A stretch of DNA of 64,000 nucleotides, taken from an uncultured Lachnobacterium sp. Its GTDB lineage: Bacteria; Bacillota; Clostridia; Lachnospirales; Lachnospiraceae. Below the pieces are notes generated by a model. That model did no database searches, was not told where the DNA came from, and saw only the letters and a program-made list of their open reading frames with translations. The stretch lies in assembly GCA_900546625.1 (NCBI GenBank), contig URDU01000001.1, positions 124,001 to 188,000 of the forward strand, read 5' to 3'. The translations under genes were made by a program, and so were the position numbers. Shown here in pieces: positions 9,215 through 16,622 of this stretch (position 1 is its first letter; every line of letters starts with the position of its first letter).

Positions 9215-9850
9215 ATGGGATCAAACGAAATTTACACAATAGGAAGAGAATTTGGAAGCCTCGGAAAACAGGTCGGACGCGATTTAGCCGAAAGACTTGG
9301 AATTAAATTTTATGACAAAGAGCTCTTACAGCAGGCAGCTAAGGAATCAGGACTTTGCGAGGAAATATTTGAGTCGCACGACGAAAAGCCTACAAACAGC
9401 TTTTTATATTCGCTGGTCATGGACACATACACCGGTGGCTCTTATTCCACAGCACCGTTTCTTGATATGCCTTTGAATCATAAGGTATTTTTAGCACAGT
9501 TCGATGCCATCAAAAAGATTGCGGCAAATGAATCATGTGTTATTGTGGGCCGCTGCGCCGACTATGCTTTAGCAGATGAGCCACATTGCCTCAACATCTT
9601 CGTACGTTCCAACATGGACGACAGGATTAAAAGAATCAGTGAAAGACTCAATGTTTCGGAGAACAAGGCAAAGGATATAATCAAGAAAAAGGATAAAGAG
9701 CGCTCAAGCTATTACAATTACTATACCAGTAAAAAATGGGGAGACGCAAGAAGCTATGATCTGTGCCTGAACACAAGCCAGATATCGGTTGAGGACTCAA
9801 TCGAGCTGATACTTAAATATAGGGAATGCATGAGAAATCATAATAAATAA
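9215..9850 (+). CDS. Cytidylate kinase-like family protein
   Basis: A 211-residue P-loop nucleotide kinase homologue starting MGSNEIYTIGREFGSLGKQVGRDLAERLGIKFYDKELL. The loop GREFGSLGKQVGR departs from the canonical GxxGxGK. SCVIVGRCADYALAD and the lid-like KDKERSSYYNYYTSKKWGDARSYDLCLNTS follow the pattern of the cytidylate-kinase-like family, which is common in Lachnospiraceae and distinct from housekeeping Cmk. Substrate unknown. It has its own promoter and terminator. Confidence 0.82.
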   Translation: MGSNEIYTIGREFGSLGKQVGRDLAERLGIKFYDKELLQQAAKESGLCEEIFESHDEKPTNSFLYSLVMDTYTGGSYSTAPFLDMPLNHKVFLAQFDAIKKIAANESCVIVGRCADYALADEPHCLNIFVRSNMDDRIKRISERLNVSENKAKDIIKKKDKERSSYYNYYTSKKWGDARSYDLCLNTSQISVEDSIELILKYRECMRNHNK

Positions 9851-9859
9851 ACGGATTTA

Positions 9860-9905
9860 AAGCCACCGGAGCTGATGTAATAGCGATTCCGGTGGCTTAT
9901 TTTAT
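9860..9905 (+). terminator. Intrinsic terminator
   Basis: An 11-bp stem AAGCCACCGGA/TCCGGTGGCTT with a long loop, followed by ATTTTAT, just after the kinase-like gene. Confidence 0.8.
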
Positions 9906-9994
9906 ATGTGTGTTGTATATCTAAATTACAGGTATTATGTAAAAGCAGCTGGAGGGATGTTATCTATATGGTACTTTGGTACTCTTTGCGCTGT

Positions 9995-10030
9995 CATTTA
10001 TTCGTTAAACTTAGATTTAGCGAATAAATG
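9995..10030. repeat. 15-bp inverted repeat (possible RNA hairpin)
   Basis: CATTTATTCGTTAAA (9995-10009) pairs with TTTAGCGAATAAATG (10016-10030) across a six-base loop, with one G-U pair. The flanks GGTACT and AGTACC could extend the fold at longer range. No T-run follows, so it is not a simple terminator. Confidence 0.55.
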
Positions 10031-10151
10031 TGTGCCGCTAAAAAATAGTACCGCTCTGCTGCAGTACTTTAAATTGATTAAACAATTATCATAATACTCA
10101 ATTTTTAGAATCTGTCAATACCGCGAATAAATGTTTGTTAAAATTTACCAA

Positions 10152-10180
10152 TTTAAACATGTGAGCTGATGTGCTAAAAT
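10152..10180 (+). promoter_or_regulatory. Possible promoter of the 59-residue membrane protein gene
   Basis: TTTAAA (10152-10157), 17 bases, TAAAAT (10175-10180), placed 47 bases before the ATG at 10227. The -35 match is weak. Confidence 0.4.
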
Positions 10181-10226
10181 TGTAACAGTTTAACAAATAT
10201 GATTCTAAAAAAGGGGAGCTTCACCG

Positions 10227-10406
10227 ATGAGTAAAATATATCACATAAAGCCAAAAGACAACCGGAAAAAGCAAAAAGAACCACTATGGAAATACATATT
10301 AGTTATTGCAATAGTTATTTTTTTCTTGCTGCTTCGAGACCATAGAATAGATTTATCAGGCCTTTATAATTTTATTTTAAGTACTAAAGGAATTTTAAAC
10401 AGATAA
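10227..10406 (+). CDS. Small single-span membrane protein, unknown
   Basis: A 59-residue open frame with an AAGGGGAG ribosome site eight bases before its ATG. A basic head (MSKIYHIKPKDNRKKQKEP) leads into one transmembrane segment (YILVIAIVIFFLLL, about residues 23-36) and a short outside tail. I do not recognise a family. A second ORF at 11115 begins with a near-identical head (MSKIYYIKRKNK), which argues that the head is really translated. It lies beside a toxin-antitoxin candidate in an accessory patch. Confidence 0.5.
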   Translation: MSKIYHIKPKDNRKKQKEPLWKYILVIAIVIFFLLLRDHRIDLSGLYNFILSTKGILNR

Positions 10407-10577
10407 AAAAGAAAGCCCTCCCCCGCTTGCAATACATTAGTATGCTTCAACATAGTCTGAAGTAGTCCTTTAATACACTGCTTCCTTTGTCCATGTCTGT
10501 CCATGTCTGTTAATGACTAGAATTTTCCACATCTGTTATTTTTCAGATATTTTATATTATTAAACACAAAAAGACAG

Positions 10578-10606
10578 TTGAAAAATCAGCCGTCTTATAT
10601 TATAAT
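10578..10606 (+). promoter_or_regulatory. Promoter of the antisense RNA
   Basis: TTGAAA (10578-10583), a 17-base spacer and a perfect TATAAT (10601-10606). Predicted start of transcription is near 10613. Confidence 0.7.
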
Positions 10607-10612
10607 CGAGAT

Positions 10613-10715
10613 AAAGAAAGAGTTGATCGGATATAAAACTTCCGATTGCCTCAGTAGATAAAAATCTTAATTAAGAAATAGCACTACTTTGGTCGGTGGG
10701 TGCTATTTTCTTTTA
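10613..10715 (+). ncRNA. Candidate antisense RNA antitoxin (type I system)
   Basis: A predicted ~100-nt RNA bounded by a consensus promoter and a terminator hairpin (stem AAATAGCAC/GTGCTATTT, 10676-10708, then TTTCTTTT at about 10706-10713). It has no ribosome site or sensible ORF. Its 3' end runs into the stop codon and 3' region of the toxin ORF on the opposite strand, so the two RNAs overlap tail to tail by roughly 55 bases. That is the arrangement of TxpA/RatA and BsrG/SR4. An internal hairpin ATCGGA/TCCGAT lies near 10626-10645. Confidence 0.6.
10676..10712. terminator. Shared bidirectional terminator hairpin of the type I pair
   Basis: Stem AAATAGCAC/GTGCTATTT. On the plus strand TTTCTTTT follows. 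On the minus strand CTTAATTAAGATTTTT follows, a second small hairpin with T-run. It ends both RNAs and overlaps the toxin stop codon. Confidence 0.6.
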
Positions 10716-10786
10716 TTGTGTCCATCTATGTATGCCAGTGCAGTAAAGATTACAAGCAACAGAGTTAATACTTCCATTGTGTTCAT
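10703..10786 (-). CDS. Putative type I toxin, small hydrophobic peptide (Hol_Tox-like)
   Basis: A 27-residue peptide, MNTMEVLTLLLVIFTALAY followed by IDGHNKRK: a short acidic head, one membrane helix (residues ~6-19) and a basic tail. This is the pattern of holin-like type I toxins, which insert in the membrane and depolarise it. A strong AAAGGAGG site lies ten bases before the ATG, and a consensus promoter sits about 110 bases upstream. A long 5' leader (~98 nt) is typical of such toxin mRNAs. Too short for routine gene finders. Family assignment is by pattern only. Confidence 0.6.
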   Translation of the reverse strand: MNTMEVLTLLLVIFTALAYIDGHNKRK

Positions 10787-10890
10787 GTTTACCACGCCTC
10801 CTTTCCATCCGAACATAAACTGCATGTCCTTCTGTACTAGGGGCAACCGAAAAATCACACCCGACTCTTTCCCTATTCGATTATGAAGGT

Positions 10891-10919
10891 ATTATAACAG
10901 ATTGTGGTTCTCTTCTCAA
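10891..10919 (-). promoter_or_regulatory. Promoter of the type I toxin mRNA
   Basis: On the minus strand TTGAGA (10914-10919), 17 bases, perfect TATAAT (10891-10896). Transcription would start near 10884. Confidence 0.7.
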
Positions 10920-11039
10920 TTACAAGCTGTGAAATTCCACAATTTCTTTTAGACGTCTCGGCTCATAGTCTATCTATGGCTTCATGCAGCCCACATTCTT
11001 TATTCATGCCTTTCCAACTTAATATAGTAATAAATCAAA

Positions 11040-11072
11040 CCCTGTAACACTATATATCTAGACATTACAGGG
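11040..11072. repeat. Hairpin, possible minus-strand terminator
   Basis: CCCTGTAA (11040-11047) pairs with TTACAGGG (11065-11072). On the minus strand it is followed by TTTGATTTATT, so it could end a transcript started at the MerR-type promoter at 11150-11180. Confidence 0.4.
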
Positions 11073-11114
11073 TATAAATAATTTAATAATTAAAATTTAA
11101 GTTGCTGGTAACTT

Positions 11115-11225
11115 ATGAGTAAAATTTATTATATAAAACGAAAAAACAAACAATATCACTTGGAGTCCACTCCAAGTCAAGAGTTTTTCATATATTTTGT
11201 TGTTTCATCTGTTTTGTATACATAA
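11115..11225 (+). CDS. 36-residue ORF with a head similar to the 10227 protein
   Basis: It starts MSKIYYIKRKNK, close to MSKIYHIKPKDN of the gene at 10227, but diverges and ends at 36 residues after a weaker hydrophobic stretch (FFIYFVVSSVLY). The MerR-like dyad lies inside it. It is probably a decayed or recombined copy rather than a working gene. No good ribosome site is seen. Confidence 0.3.
   Translation: MSKIYYIKRKNKQYHLESTPSQEFFIYFVVSSVLYT
11150..11180 (-). promoter_or_regulatory. MerR-type promoter/operator (19-bp spacer with dyad)
   Basis: On the minus strand TTGACT (11175-11180) and TATTGT (11150-11155) are separated by 19 bases. Between them is the perfect dyad ACTTGGAGT-N2-ACTCCAAGT (11158-11177). 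The over-long spacer and this dyad are the hallmark of promoters activated by MerR-family regulators. No gene lies directly downstream on the minus strand. Confidence 0.6.
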
Positions 11226-11290
11226 AAATATTATTGTGCTATAATCTCATTGATAAAATTTAAAAAAGATTTCACACTCGGAGGAAAAAT

Positions 11291-12307
11291 ATGAACTATA
11301 CAGAATGTATCGAAAATGCCAGACCACGTCTGGGAAAATACTGCAAGGCTTGTCCTGAATGCAACGGCCGCGCATGCAAAAACCAGATGCCCGGTCCCGG
11401 CTCAAAGGGTATCGGTGACACAGCTATACGCAACTATGACAAATGGAAGGAAATCCGTGTAAACATGGATACTATTGCCGAAAATAAGCCTGTCGACACC
11501 TCTCTCTCACTCTTTGGCCGTACTTTCAAATATCCGGTATTTGCAGGTCCTGTCGGTGCAGTACAGCTTCACTACGGAGACTGTCTGGATGATGTGGCAT
11601 ACAACGATATCCTCGTGTCTGCCTGTGCAAAGAACGGTATAGCAGCATTCACCGGCGATGGAACTGACCCAAACGTCATGGTTGCAGCAACCAAGGCTAT
11701 CAAAAATGCAGATGGTGCCGGAATACCTACAGTAAAGCCATGGAACATCGAGACTATCCGTGAGAAAATGAAGCTGGTACATGAATCAGGCGCATTTGCT
11801 GTAGCTATGGATGTCGATGCAGCCGGTCTTCCATTCCTCAAAAATCTCAATCCGCCAGCAGGAAGCAAAACTGTCTCAGAGCTTCGCGATATCATACAGA
11901 TGGCAGGAATCCCATTTATAGTAAAGGGAATTATGACCATAAAGGGTGCCCTTAAGGCAAAAGAGGCAGGCGCAAGCGCTATTATTGTATCAAACCACGG
12001 TGGACGTGTGCTTGACCAGTGTCCTGCCACTGCTGAGGTGCTTGAAAGCATCGTAAAGGCACTTGAAGGCTCAGGTATGAAGATACTCGTAGATGGCGGC
12101 ATCAGAAGCGGCACAGACGTCTTTAAAGCCCTTGCACTGGGTGCAGACGGAGTTGTTATCGCAAGACCGTTTGTAACGGCTGTATACGGTGGAGAAGCCG
12201 ATGGTGTGTGTGCATATATAGACAAGATCGGCACAGAGCTTGAAGACACCATGAAAATGTGTGGTGTATCTTCGCTTGATGAAATTACAAGGGACTGTGT
12301 TTTATAA
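11291..12307 (+). CDS. FMN-dependent alpha-hydroxy-acid oxidizing protein
   Basis: A 338-residue TIM-barrel flavoprotein of the lactate/glycolate oxidase family. FAGPVGAVQLHYGD near residues 86-99, PTVKPW, PFIVKGIMTIKGALKA (substrate/FMN Lys), SNHGGRVLDQCPAT (catalytic His and FMN Arg) and DGGIRSGTDVFKALALGADGV are all present. The N terminus carries an unusual Cys cluster (CKACPECNGRACKN, residues ~18-31) that resembles a metal or Fe-S site. It would oxidise a 2-hydroxy acid; the substrate is unknown. A TATAAT at 11240-11245 probably belongs to its promoter. Its stop overlaps the convergent gene by six bases. Confidence 0.85.
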   Translation: MNYTECIENARPRLGKYCKACPECNGRACKNQMPGPGSKGIGDTAIRNYDKWKEIRVNMDTIAENKPVDTSLSLFGRTFKYPVFAGPVGAVQLHYGDCLDDVAYNDILVSACAKNGIAAFTGDGTDPNVMVAATKAIKNADGAGIPTVKPWNIETIREKMKLVHESGAFAVAMDVDAAGLPFLKNLNPPAGSKTVSELRDIIQMAGIPFIVKGIMTIKGALKAKEAGASAIIVSNHGGRVLDQCPATAEVLESIVKALEGSGMKILVDGGIRSGTDVFKALALGADGVVIARPFVTAVYGGEADGVCAYIDKIGTELEDTMKMCGVSSLDEITRDCVL

Positions 12308-13855
12308 TCTTGTCGTCCACTTAGAACAATCCCACACATCCGTCGCAAGCCCATCATAGAAATCCGGCTCGTGGCATACCATCAGTATGCTGCCCTTATA
12401 TTCCTTCAAGGCACGCTTCAGCTCATCCTTAGCATCCACATCCAGATGGTTGGTAGGCTCATCCAGAAGCAGAATATTTGTCTCTCTGTTTATCAGCTTG
12501 CACAGGCGTACCTTTGCCTGCTCACCACCGCTTAACACACGCACCTGGCTTTCAATATGCTTTGTGGTCAGGCCACACTTGGCAAGCGCGCTTCGCACCT
12601 CGTACTGCGAAAATGCAGGAAACTCGTTCCATATCTCCTCAATACATGTGGTTGTAACCGACTGATCCATCTCCTGCTCAAAATACCCAATTTCCAGATA
12701 ATCTCCAAGTGTAACACTTCCTGAAAGCGGCTTTATCAGCCCAAGAATACTCTTAAGCAATGTCGTCTTTCCGATGCCGTTTGCACCGGTAAGAACAATC
12801 TTTTGTCCTCTTTCCATCTCAAGGTCGAGAGCAGATGAAAGCGGATCATCATAGCCAATGACCAGACCATTTGTCTGGAAAATATACCGCCCCGGAGTAC
12901 GCGCTGTCTTAAAGTTAAACTCCGGCTTTGGCCTTTCAGCAGCAAGCTCAATAACATCCATCTTGTCAAGCTTCTTCTGACGTGACATCGCCATATTCCT
13001 TGTAGCAACACGTGCCTTATTTCTAGCCACAAAATCCTTCAACTCTTTAATCTCCTGCTGCTGTTTGTTGTACGCAGCCTCAAGCTGGGCTTTCTTCATC
13101 TCATAGACTTCCATAAATTTGTCATAATCCCCGACATACCTGTCGAGCTTCTTGTTATCCATGTGATAGATGAGATTTACCACGCTGTTTAGAAACGGTA
13201 TATCGTGCGAAATGAGAATAAACGCATTCTCATAATCGTTCAGATATCGCTTAAGCCACTCAATATGCTCCACGTCCAGATAGTTTGTAGGCTCATCCAA
13301 AAGCAGGATATCCGGCTTCTCCAAGAGGAGCTTTCCCATCAGCACCTTGGTTCTCTGACCACCGCTTAAATCGGTCACATCCTTATCCAATCCCAGGTCT
13401 AAAAGCCCAAGAGCCCTTGCAACCTCCTCAACCTTTGCATCGATCATATAGAAATCATGCATGGTAAGCATGTCCTGAATCGTGCCGGCTTCCTCCATCA
13501 GCTTATTCATCTCATCCTCGTCCACATCGCCAAGACGTGCATATATGTCGTTCATCTCATTTTCCATATCATAAAGAAAATCAAATGCAGAGGAAAGAAC
13601 GGAGCCGATAGTCATACCTTTTTCAAGCGCTGTGTGCTGGTCGAGATAACCTACACGCACCTTCTTTGCCCACTCTATTTTGCCCTCATCAGGCATAAGT
13701 CTGCCTGTGATAATATTCATAAAAGTCGATTTTCCCTCACCGTTTGCACCGACAAGCCCTATGTGCTCGCCCTTCAACAGTCTGAAGGAAACATCCTCAA
13801 AAATAGCACGGTCGCCAAAACCATGGCTTAGGTGCTCTACGTTTAAAATACTCAT
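12302..13855 (-). CDS. ABC-F family ATPase
   Basis: A 517-residue soluble protein with two ATP-binding cassettes and no membrane segments: Walker A GANGEGKST (~36-44) and GANGIGKTT, signatures LSGGQRTKV and LSGGEQAKV, Walker B LLLDEPTNYLD and LLLDEPTNHLD. Between them is the charged linker (residues ~245-300). ABC-F proteins bind the ribosomal E site and either regulate translation or protect against antibiotics. The WDCSKWTTRL end resembles the YbiT-like group; a resistance role cannot be inferred. The start is supported by AGAGAGG. It lies downstream of the WYL regulator. Confidence 0.88.
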   Translation of the reverse strand: MSILNVEHLSHGFGDRAIFEDVSFRLLKGEHIGLVGANGEGKSTFMNIITGRLMPDEGKIEWAKKVRVGYLDQHTALEKGMTIGSVLSSAFDFLYDMENEMNDIYARLGDVDEDEMNKLMEEAGTIQDMLTMHDFYMIDAKVEEVARALGLLDLGLDKDVTDLSGGQRTKVLMGKLLLEKPDILLLDEPTNYLDVEHIEWLKRYLNDYENAFILISHDIPFLNSVVNLIYHMDNKKLDRYVGDYDKFMEVYEMKKAQLEAAYNKQQQEIKELKDFVARNKARVATRNMAMSRQKKLDKMDVIELAAERPKPEFNFKTARTPGRYIFQTNGLVIGYDDPLSSALDLEMERGQKIVLTGANGIGKTTLLKSILGLIKPLSGSVTLGDYLEIGYFEQEMDQSVTTTCIEEIWNEFPAFSQYEVRSALAKCGLTTKHIESQVRVLSGGEQAKVRLCKLINRETNILLLDEPTNHLDVDAKDELKRALKEYKGSILMVCHEPDFYDGLATDVWDCSKWTTRL

Positions 13856-13907
13856 GTATACCTCTCTTCAAGATTTTATTTTCCAAATATGGCACTTTCT
13901 TCAAGAT

Positions 13908-14957
13908 TTAGTCAGCAAGCTCATATTGTTTTGCCAGTCTGTTAAGCTCATCATGAACCTCTTTCACCAGATTTTCCGGACCTATTATCTTAAAATTATC
14001 CCCCATTGCCATAATCCAATGAATAAAAAGCTTGTTATCAGCTACTTTCACAAAAACGCGCGAATAAGCTTCATCCTTTTTTAAGATTGTCACATCAGTT
14101 CCAAACCTGTCGATCAGGACACCTATAGCGCTGTTTTTGCACAGTATCTCAGCCTTAATCTCTTCTCCATTGTACATACCAAACTTCGATTTGCCATAAG
14201 AAGCAATATCAAGTTTTTTAAGCTTCTCCCTGCCCTCACGGACTTTATTTTCAATCAGGATATTCTTCATCTTATCTACACGGTAATGACGAATATCCTT
14301 TACCTGTGTATCATGGTCATATCCAATCAGATAGTAATTGCCATCATTCCACAGCAGTCCCCATGGACTGACATGATATCTGGCGCCGTCATGCTTCACC
14401 TCAAGCTCTTTTTTCGTATTCCACCGGCAATATTGAAAAGAAAGGCTTGAATTATTTGCAATTGCATTGTGTATGGCATCAACATTTTTCATGATGTCGC
14501 CGTTCATGGTTTTCACTCTTCCGGCAACATATACCTGACGCTGCAGAGTGGCAGCCTCCTGTCTGCTTGTAAGACTCTCCAGCTTCTTAATAAGCTCATT
14601 GGATTTCTCCTCAGTGATGAACTTGGCAGCAGCGACAGAATCCACCAAAAGCTTAAGCTCTGCAAGCTCAAACGCCCTGCCAACCACCTGATAATGGACT
14701 GTCCTGCCATACTGCGTCTTTTTGGTTTTGATTCCAAAATCATTCAGCTGTGCTATATCATCATACAGACTTTTTCTCGCAGCTGTGACATCGTATGCAT
14801 GCAGCTTGTTTAAAATCTCATCAAGCGTAATATCATGGTTAGCATCAGTATTATCCAAAAGAATTTTGGCCAGATACAAAAGCTTTAGCTTTTGATTGCT
14901 CCTGGGTTCCTTAGATTGATTCCCGGCAGTCAGCTCATTGTTTTCCGCTTCACTCAT
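13908..14957 (-). CDS. WYL-domain transcriptional regulator
   Basis: A 349-residue regulator. An N-terminal winged-helix region (LYLAKILLDNTDANHDITLDEILNKL...ARKSLYDDIAQL, residues ~27-85) is followed by the WYL ligand-sensing domain with YHVSPWGLLWNDGNYYLIGYD and a C-terminal WCX region. WYL proteins sense nucleotides or nucleic acid ligands and control defence or DNA-damage genes. I chose the ATG at 14957, ten bases after GGGGAG; a GTG two codons upstream is too close to it. It probably regulates itself and perhaps the ABC-F gene 52 bases downstream. Confidence 0.85.
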   Translation of the reverse strand: MSEAENNELTAGNQSKEPRSNQKLKLLYLAKILLDNTDANHDITLDEILNKLHAYDVTAARKSLYDDIAQLNDFGIKTKKTQYGRTVHYQVVGRAFELAELKLLVDSVAAAKFITEEKSNELIKKLESLTSRQEAATLQRQVYVAGRVKTMNGDIMKNVDAIHNAIANNSSLSFQYCRWNTKKELEVKHDGARYHVSPWGLLWNDGNYYLIGYDHDTQVKDIRHYRVDKMKNILIENKVREGREKLKKLDIASYGKSKFGMYNGEEIKAEILCKNSAIGVLIDRFGTDVTILKKDEAYSRVFVKVADNKLFIHWIMAMGDNFKIIGPENLVKEVHDELNRLAKQYELAD

Positions 14958-15037
14958 ATACACTTATCTCCCCATCAATTTGTATTGTAACTATTCAGAA
15001 TCACACCACACACATTTGCAAAACCGCACGATACTCG

Positions 15038-15403
15038 TCACTTGATTATTGCAGCAAGTTTTTCGCCACACATCACACCGAGTATACATCCTAAACAGCT
15101 CAACAACACATATCCGCACCCAAGCAGGCAGTGATTATGTTCAAACAGATTATAGGATTCCAGCGAAAATGTAGAAAACGTGGTAAAACCACCGCATACA
15201 CCGGTCTTCCAAAACAGAACCATATTCTTGGATACTCCATCCCTTGCACTTGTGATTCCGACAATAAATCCAATCAGAATTGCACCGATTACATTGGTGA
15301 TTAGAGTCAAAAAAGGAAATTCAGTTTTTAAAGGTATAAGGCTGATGGCATATCTGGCCATTGCACCTACAGCGCCGCCCAGTGCTACAAATAAAAAATT
15401 CAT
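15038..15403 (-). CDS. crcB: Fluoride channel FluC/CrcB
   Basis: A 121-residue, four-helix membrane protein of the Fluc family that exports fluoride as an antiparallel dimer. GGAVGAMARY (residues ~9-18), LITNVIGAILIGF (Asn of the pore) and GVCGGFTTFSTFSLE (Phe box and central Na site) are complete. Only one copy is seen here, so it would be a homodimer. I see no fluoride riboswitch in the leader. It follows the nitroreductase by 12 bases. Confidence 0.93.
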   Translation of the reverse strand: MNFLFVALGGAVGAMARYAISLIPLKTEFPFLTLITNVIGAILIGFIVGITSARDGVSKNMVLFWKTGVCGGFTTFSTFSLESYNLFEHNHCLLGCGYVLLSCLGCILGVMCGEKLAAIIK

Positions 15404-15415
15404 GGTTGTTATCTC

Positions 15416-15934
15416 CTATATGTAAAATACGCGATTCTCTTTTCTCGGAATCACGTCAGGATAATCTCCATCGACATATCCAAGAGCACAATGTCCGATT
15501 CCCTCATACTCATCCTCAATACCGAGTGATTTGAGAAGCTCCTTGCCCCAGTCAGACTCAAATTCTTCCTTCGCGCGGTGAATCCAGCAGCTTCCAATAC
15601 CAAGATCATGAGCTTCAAGCATCAAGTTTCCCATCACAAGACTGCCATCATAGACATGTGTAGGCCAGTCCTTCTTTCCAAGAACGATAAGAATAACCGG
15701 CGCAGCGTAAAATGGATCAGTATTGCTGCCCATTATGTCGGCATTTCTCTTTGCGATTTCATCCCTTATTTCCTTGTTTGTCACCTGAATAATGATGGTA
15801 TTCTGTGCACCTCTGCCGTTTGCCGCAAAGGTTCCGGCCTCGATTATCCGGTCAAGGATGTCCTGCGGCACCATGTCCGGTTTGAATTTGCGAATGCTTC
15901 TTCTGGTTTTCATTTCTTCTAATACTTTGCTCAT
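15416..15934 (-). CDS. Nitroreductase family protein
   Basis: A 172-residue FMN-dependent oxidoreductase. The N-terminal RRSIRKF motif (residues ~11-17), a central AAPVILIVLGKKD segment and IGSCWIHRAKEEF are typical of small nitroreductases, and GIGHCALGYVDGDYP ends the fold. Physiological substrate unknown. GGGAG precedes the ATG. It is in one run with the PC4-like gene upstream and crcB downstream. Confidence 0.88.
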   Translation of the reverse strand: MSKVLEEMKTRRSIRKFKPDMVPQDILDRIIEAGTFAANGRGAQNTIIIQVTNKEIRDEIAKRNADIMGSNTDPFYAAPVILIVLGKKDWPTHVYDGSLVMGNLMLEAHDLGIGSCWIHRAKEEFESDWGKELLKSLGIEDEYEGIGHCALGYVDGDYPDVIPRKENRVFYI

Positions 15935-15965
15935 GATTTTATTCTCCCATTAATTCAAATGATAT

Positions 15966-16172
15966 TTACAACAATTCCTTCAGCTTCGCCATCTCATCCT
16001 CAGACAAAGTAACACCTTTTCCCATCTTCTCGTGTTCCGGTGCCCAGTCTCTGATATCGTACTTTGGTTCTCCACCATTCCATGAAATCTTGTTAAGTTC
16101 CTTTGTCCATCCTTTGGCACTCTCTGAGAGGGTACCTATGTGTTCTACTATTTCGTATTTAAAATCTGCCAT
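15966..16172 (-). CDS. YdbC/PC4-like single-strand DNA-binding protein
   Basis: A 68-residue protein starting MADFKYEIVEHIGTLSESAKGWTKELN, with SWNGGEPKYDIRDWAPEHEKMGKGVTLSEDE. This is the compact PC4-like fold of the bacterial YdbC family, which binds single-stranded DNA. Full family length. AGAAAGGA precedes the ATG. It is the first gene of the nitroreductase/crcB run. Confidence 0.85.
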   Translation of the reverse strand: MADFKYEIVEHIGTLSESAKGWTKELNKISWNGGEPKYDIRDWAPEHEKMGKGVTLSEDEMAKLKELL

Positions 16173-16238
16173 ATTTATAAATCCTTTCTATTGGTATTGA
16201 TAATAATATATTTGTTTATCTTTAGTTATTAGATGAAA

Positions 16239-16259
16239 TTTCCACTCAGTGAGTGGAAA
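16239..16259. repeat. Perfect 9-bp hairpin
   Basis: TTTCCACTC and GAGTGGAAA pair across AGT, between the PC4-like gene and the IS remnant. ATCTTTTAT follows on the plus strand, a weak T-run, so it may end plus-strand transcription. The rest of 16260-16420 is AT-rich and shows nothing else. Confidence 0.4.
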
Positions 16260-16422
16260 ATCTTTTATATCGTAATCTCATATAATAATAAAAAATATAC
16301 TGCTTCGCATTCTTATATATTACTTTAATGAATCAGATTCGTCTAGTTTAATTTTTGATAAAACTAAACTCTAGAATAATATTGCTTGTTGTCTTGATTT
16401 TATATATAGTCATGTAAATTTT

Positions 16423-16599
16423 TCAGTTACTAAAATCTATCTGCGCAAAGCGATAATAGTAATTCGCCTAAGTGATGTTATCTGCCTGACACCATTCGTC
16501 TACGGACATGCCGTCCGGACGATTCCGGCATTCCCGAACCATTACAGCCCATTCACGAATGCGACAGCTGCGTGCTACTTGTGATGTTTGAGATTTCAT
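16423..16599 (-). pseudogene. IS66-family accessory ORF (TnpA-like), truncated with an internal stop
   Basis: The ATG at 16599 has GGAGG nine bases upstream and reads MKSQTSQVARSCRIREWAVM, then VRECRNRPDGMSVDEWC, the start of the short ORF that precedes IS66 transposases. After DNIT a TAG (16468-16470) interrupts the frame exactly where a Lys codon is expected. Read through, it continues ANYYYRFAQ and then leaves the family before a TGA at 16423. The rest of the element is missing. It is a remnant, one stop mutation plus a large truncation, at the edge of the CRISPR locus. Confidence 0.75.
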
Positions 16600-16622
16600 A
16601 AACTTAATCCTCCAGAATGTCT

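Larger units (their letters stand above)
9906..10226. other. Gene-poor interval with a strong inverted repeat
   Basis: No convincing gene. The open frame in this stretch has no ribosome site and unfamily-like composition. The stretch holds the inverted repeat at 9995-10030, another copy of GCGAATAAATGT near 10123, and a possible promoter for the small gene that follows. Confidence 0.5.

Noticed and set aside
9906..10094. A 62-residue open frame after the cytidylate-kinase-like gene
   Set aside because: No ribosome site; it runs through the strong inverted repeat, which better explains the stretch.
10689..10886. A 65-residue plus-strand frame across the toxin region
   Set aside because: It is the complement of the short toxin ORF and its leader and has no ribosome site.
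12302..12307. Six-base overlap of convergent stop codons (hydroxy-acid oxidase and ABC-F)
   Set aside because: Both stops lie in a palindromic TTATAA; such overlaps are common in compact genomes and need no special explanation.
15404..15415. A fluoride riboswitch before crcB
   Set aside because: Only 12 bases separate the genes and no pseudoknot-type sequence is visible upstream of the operon.
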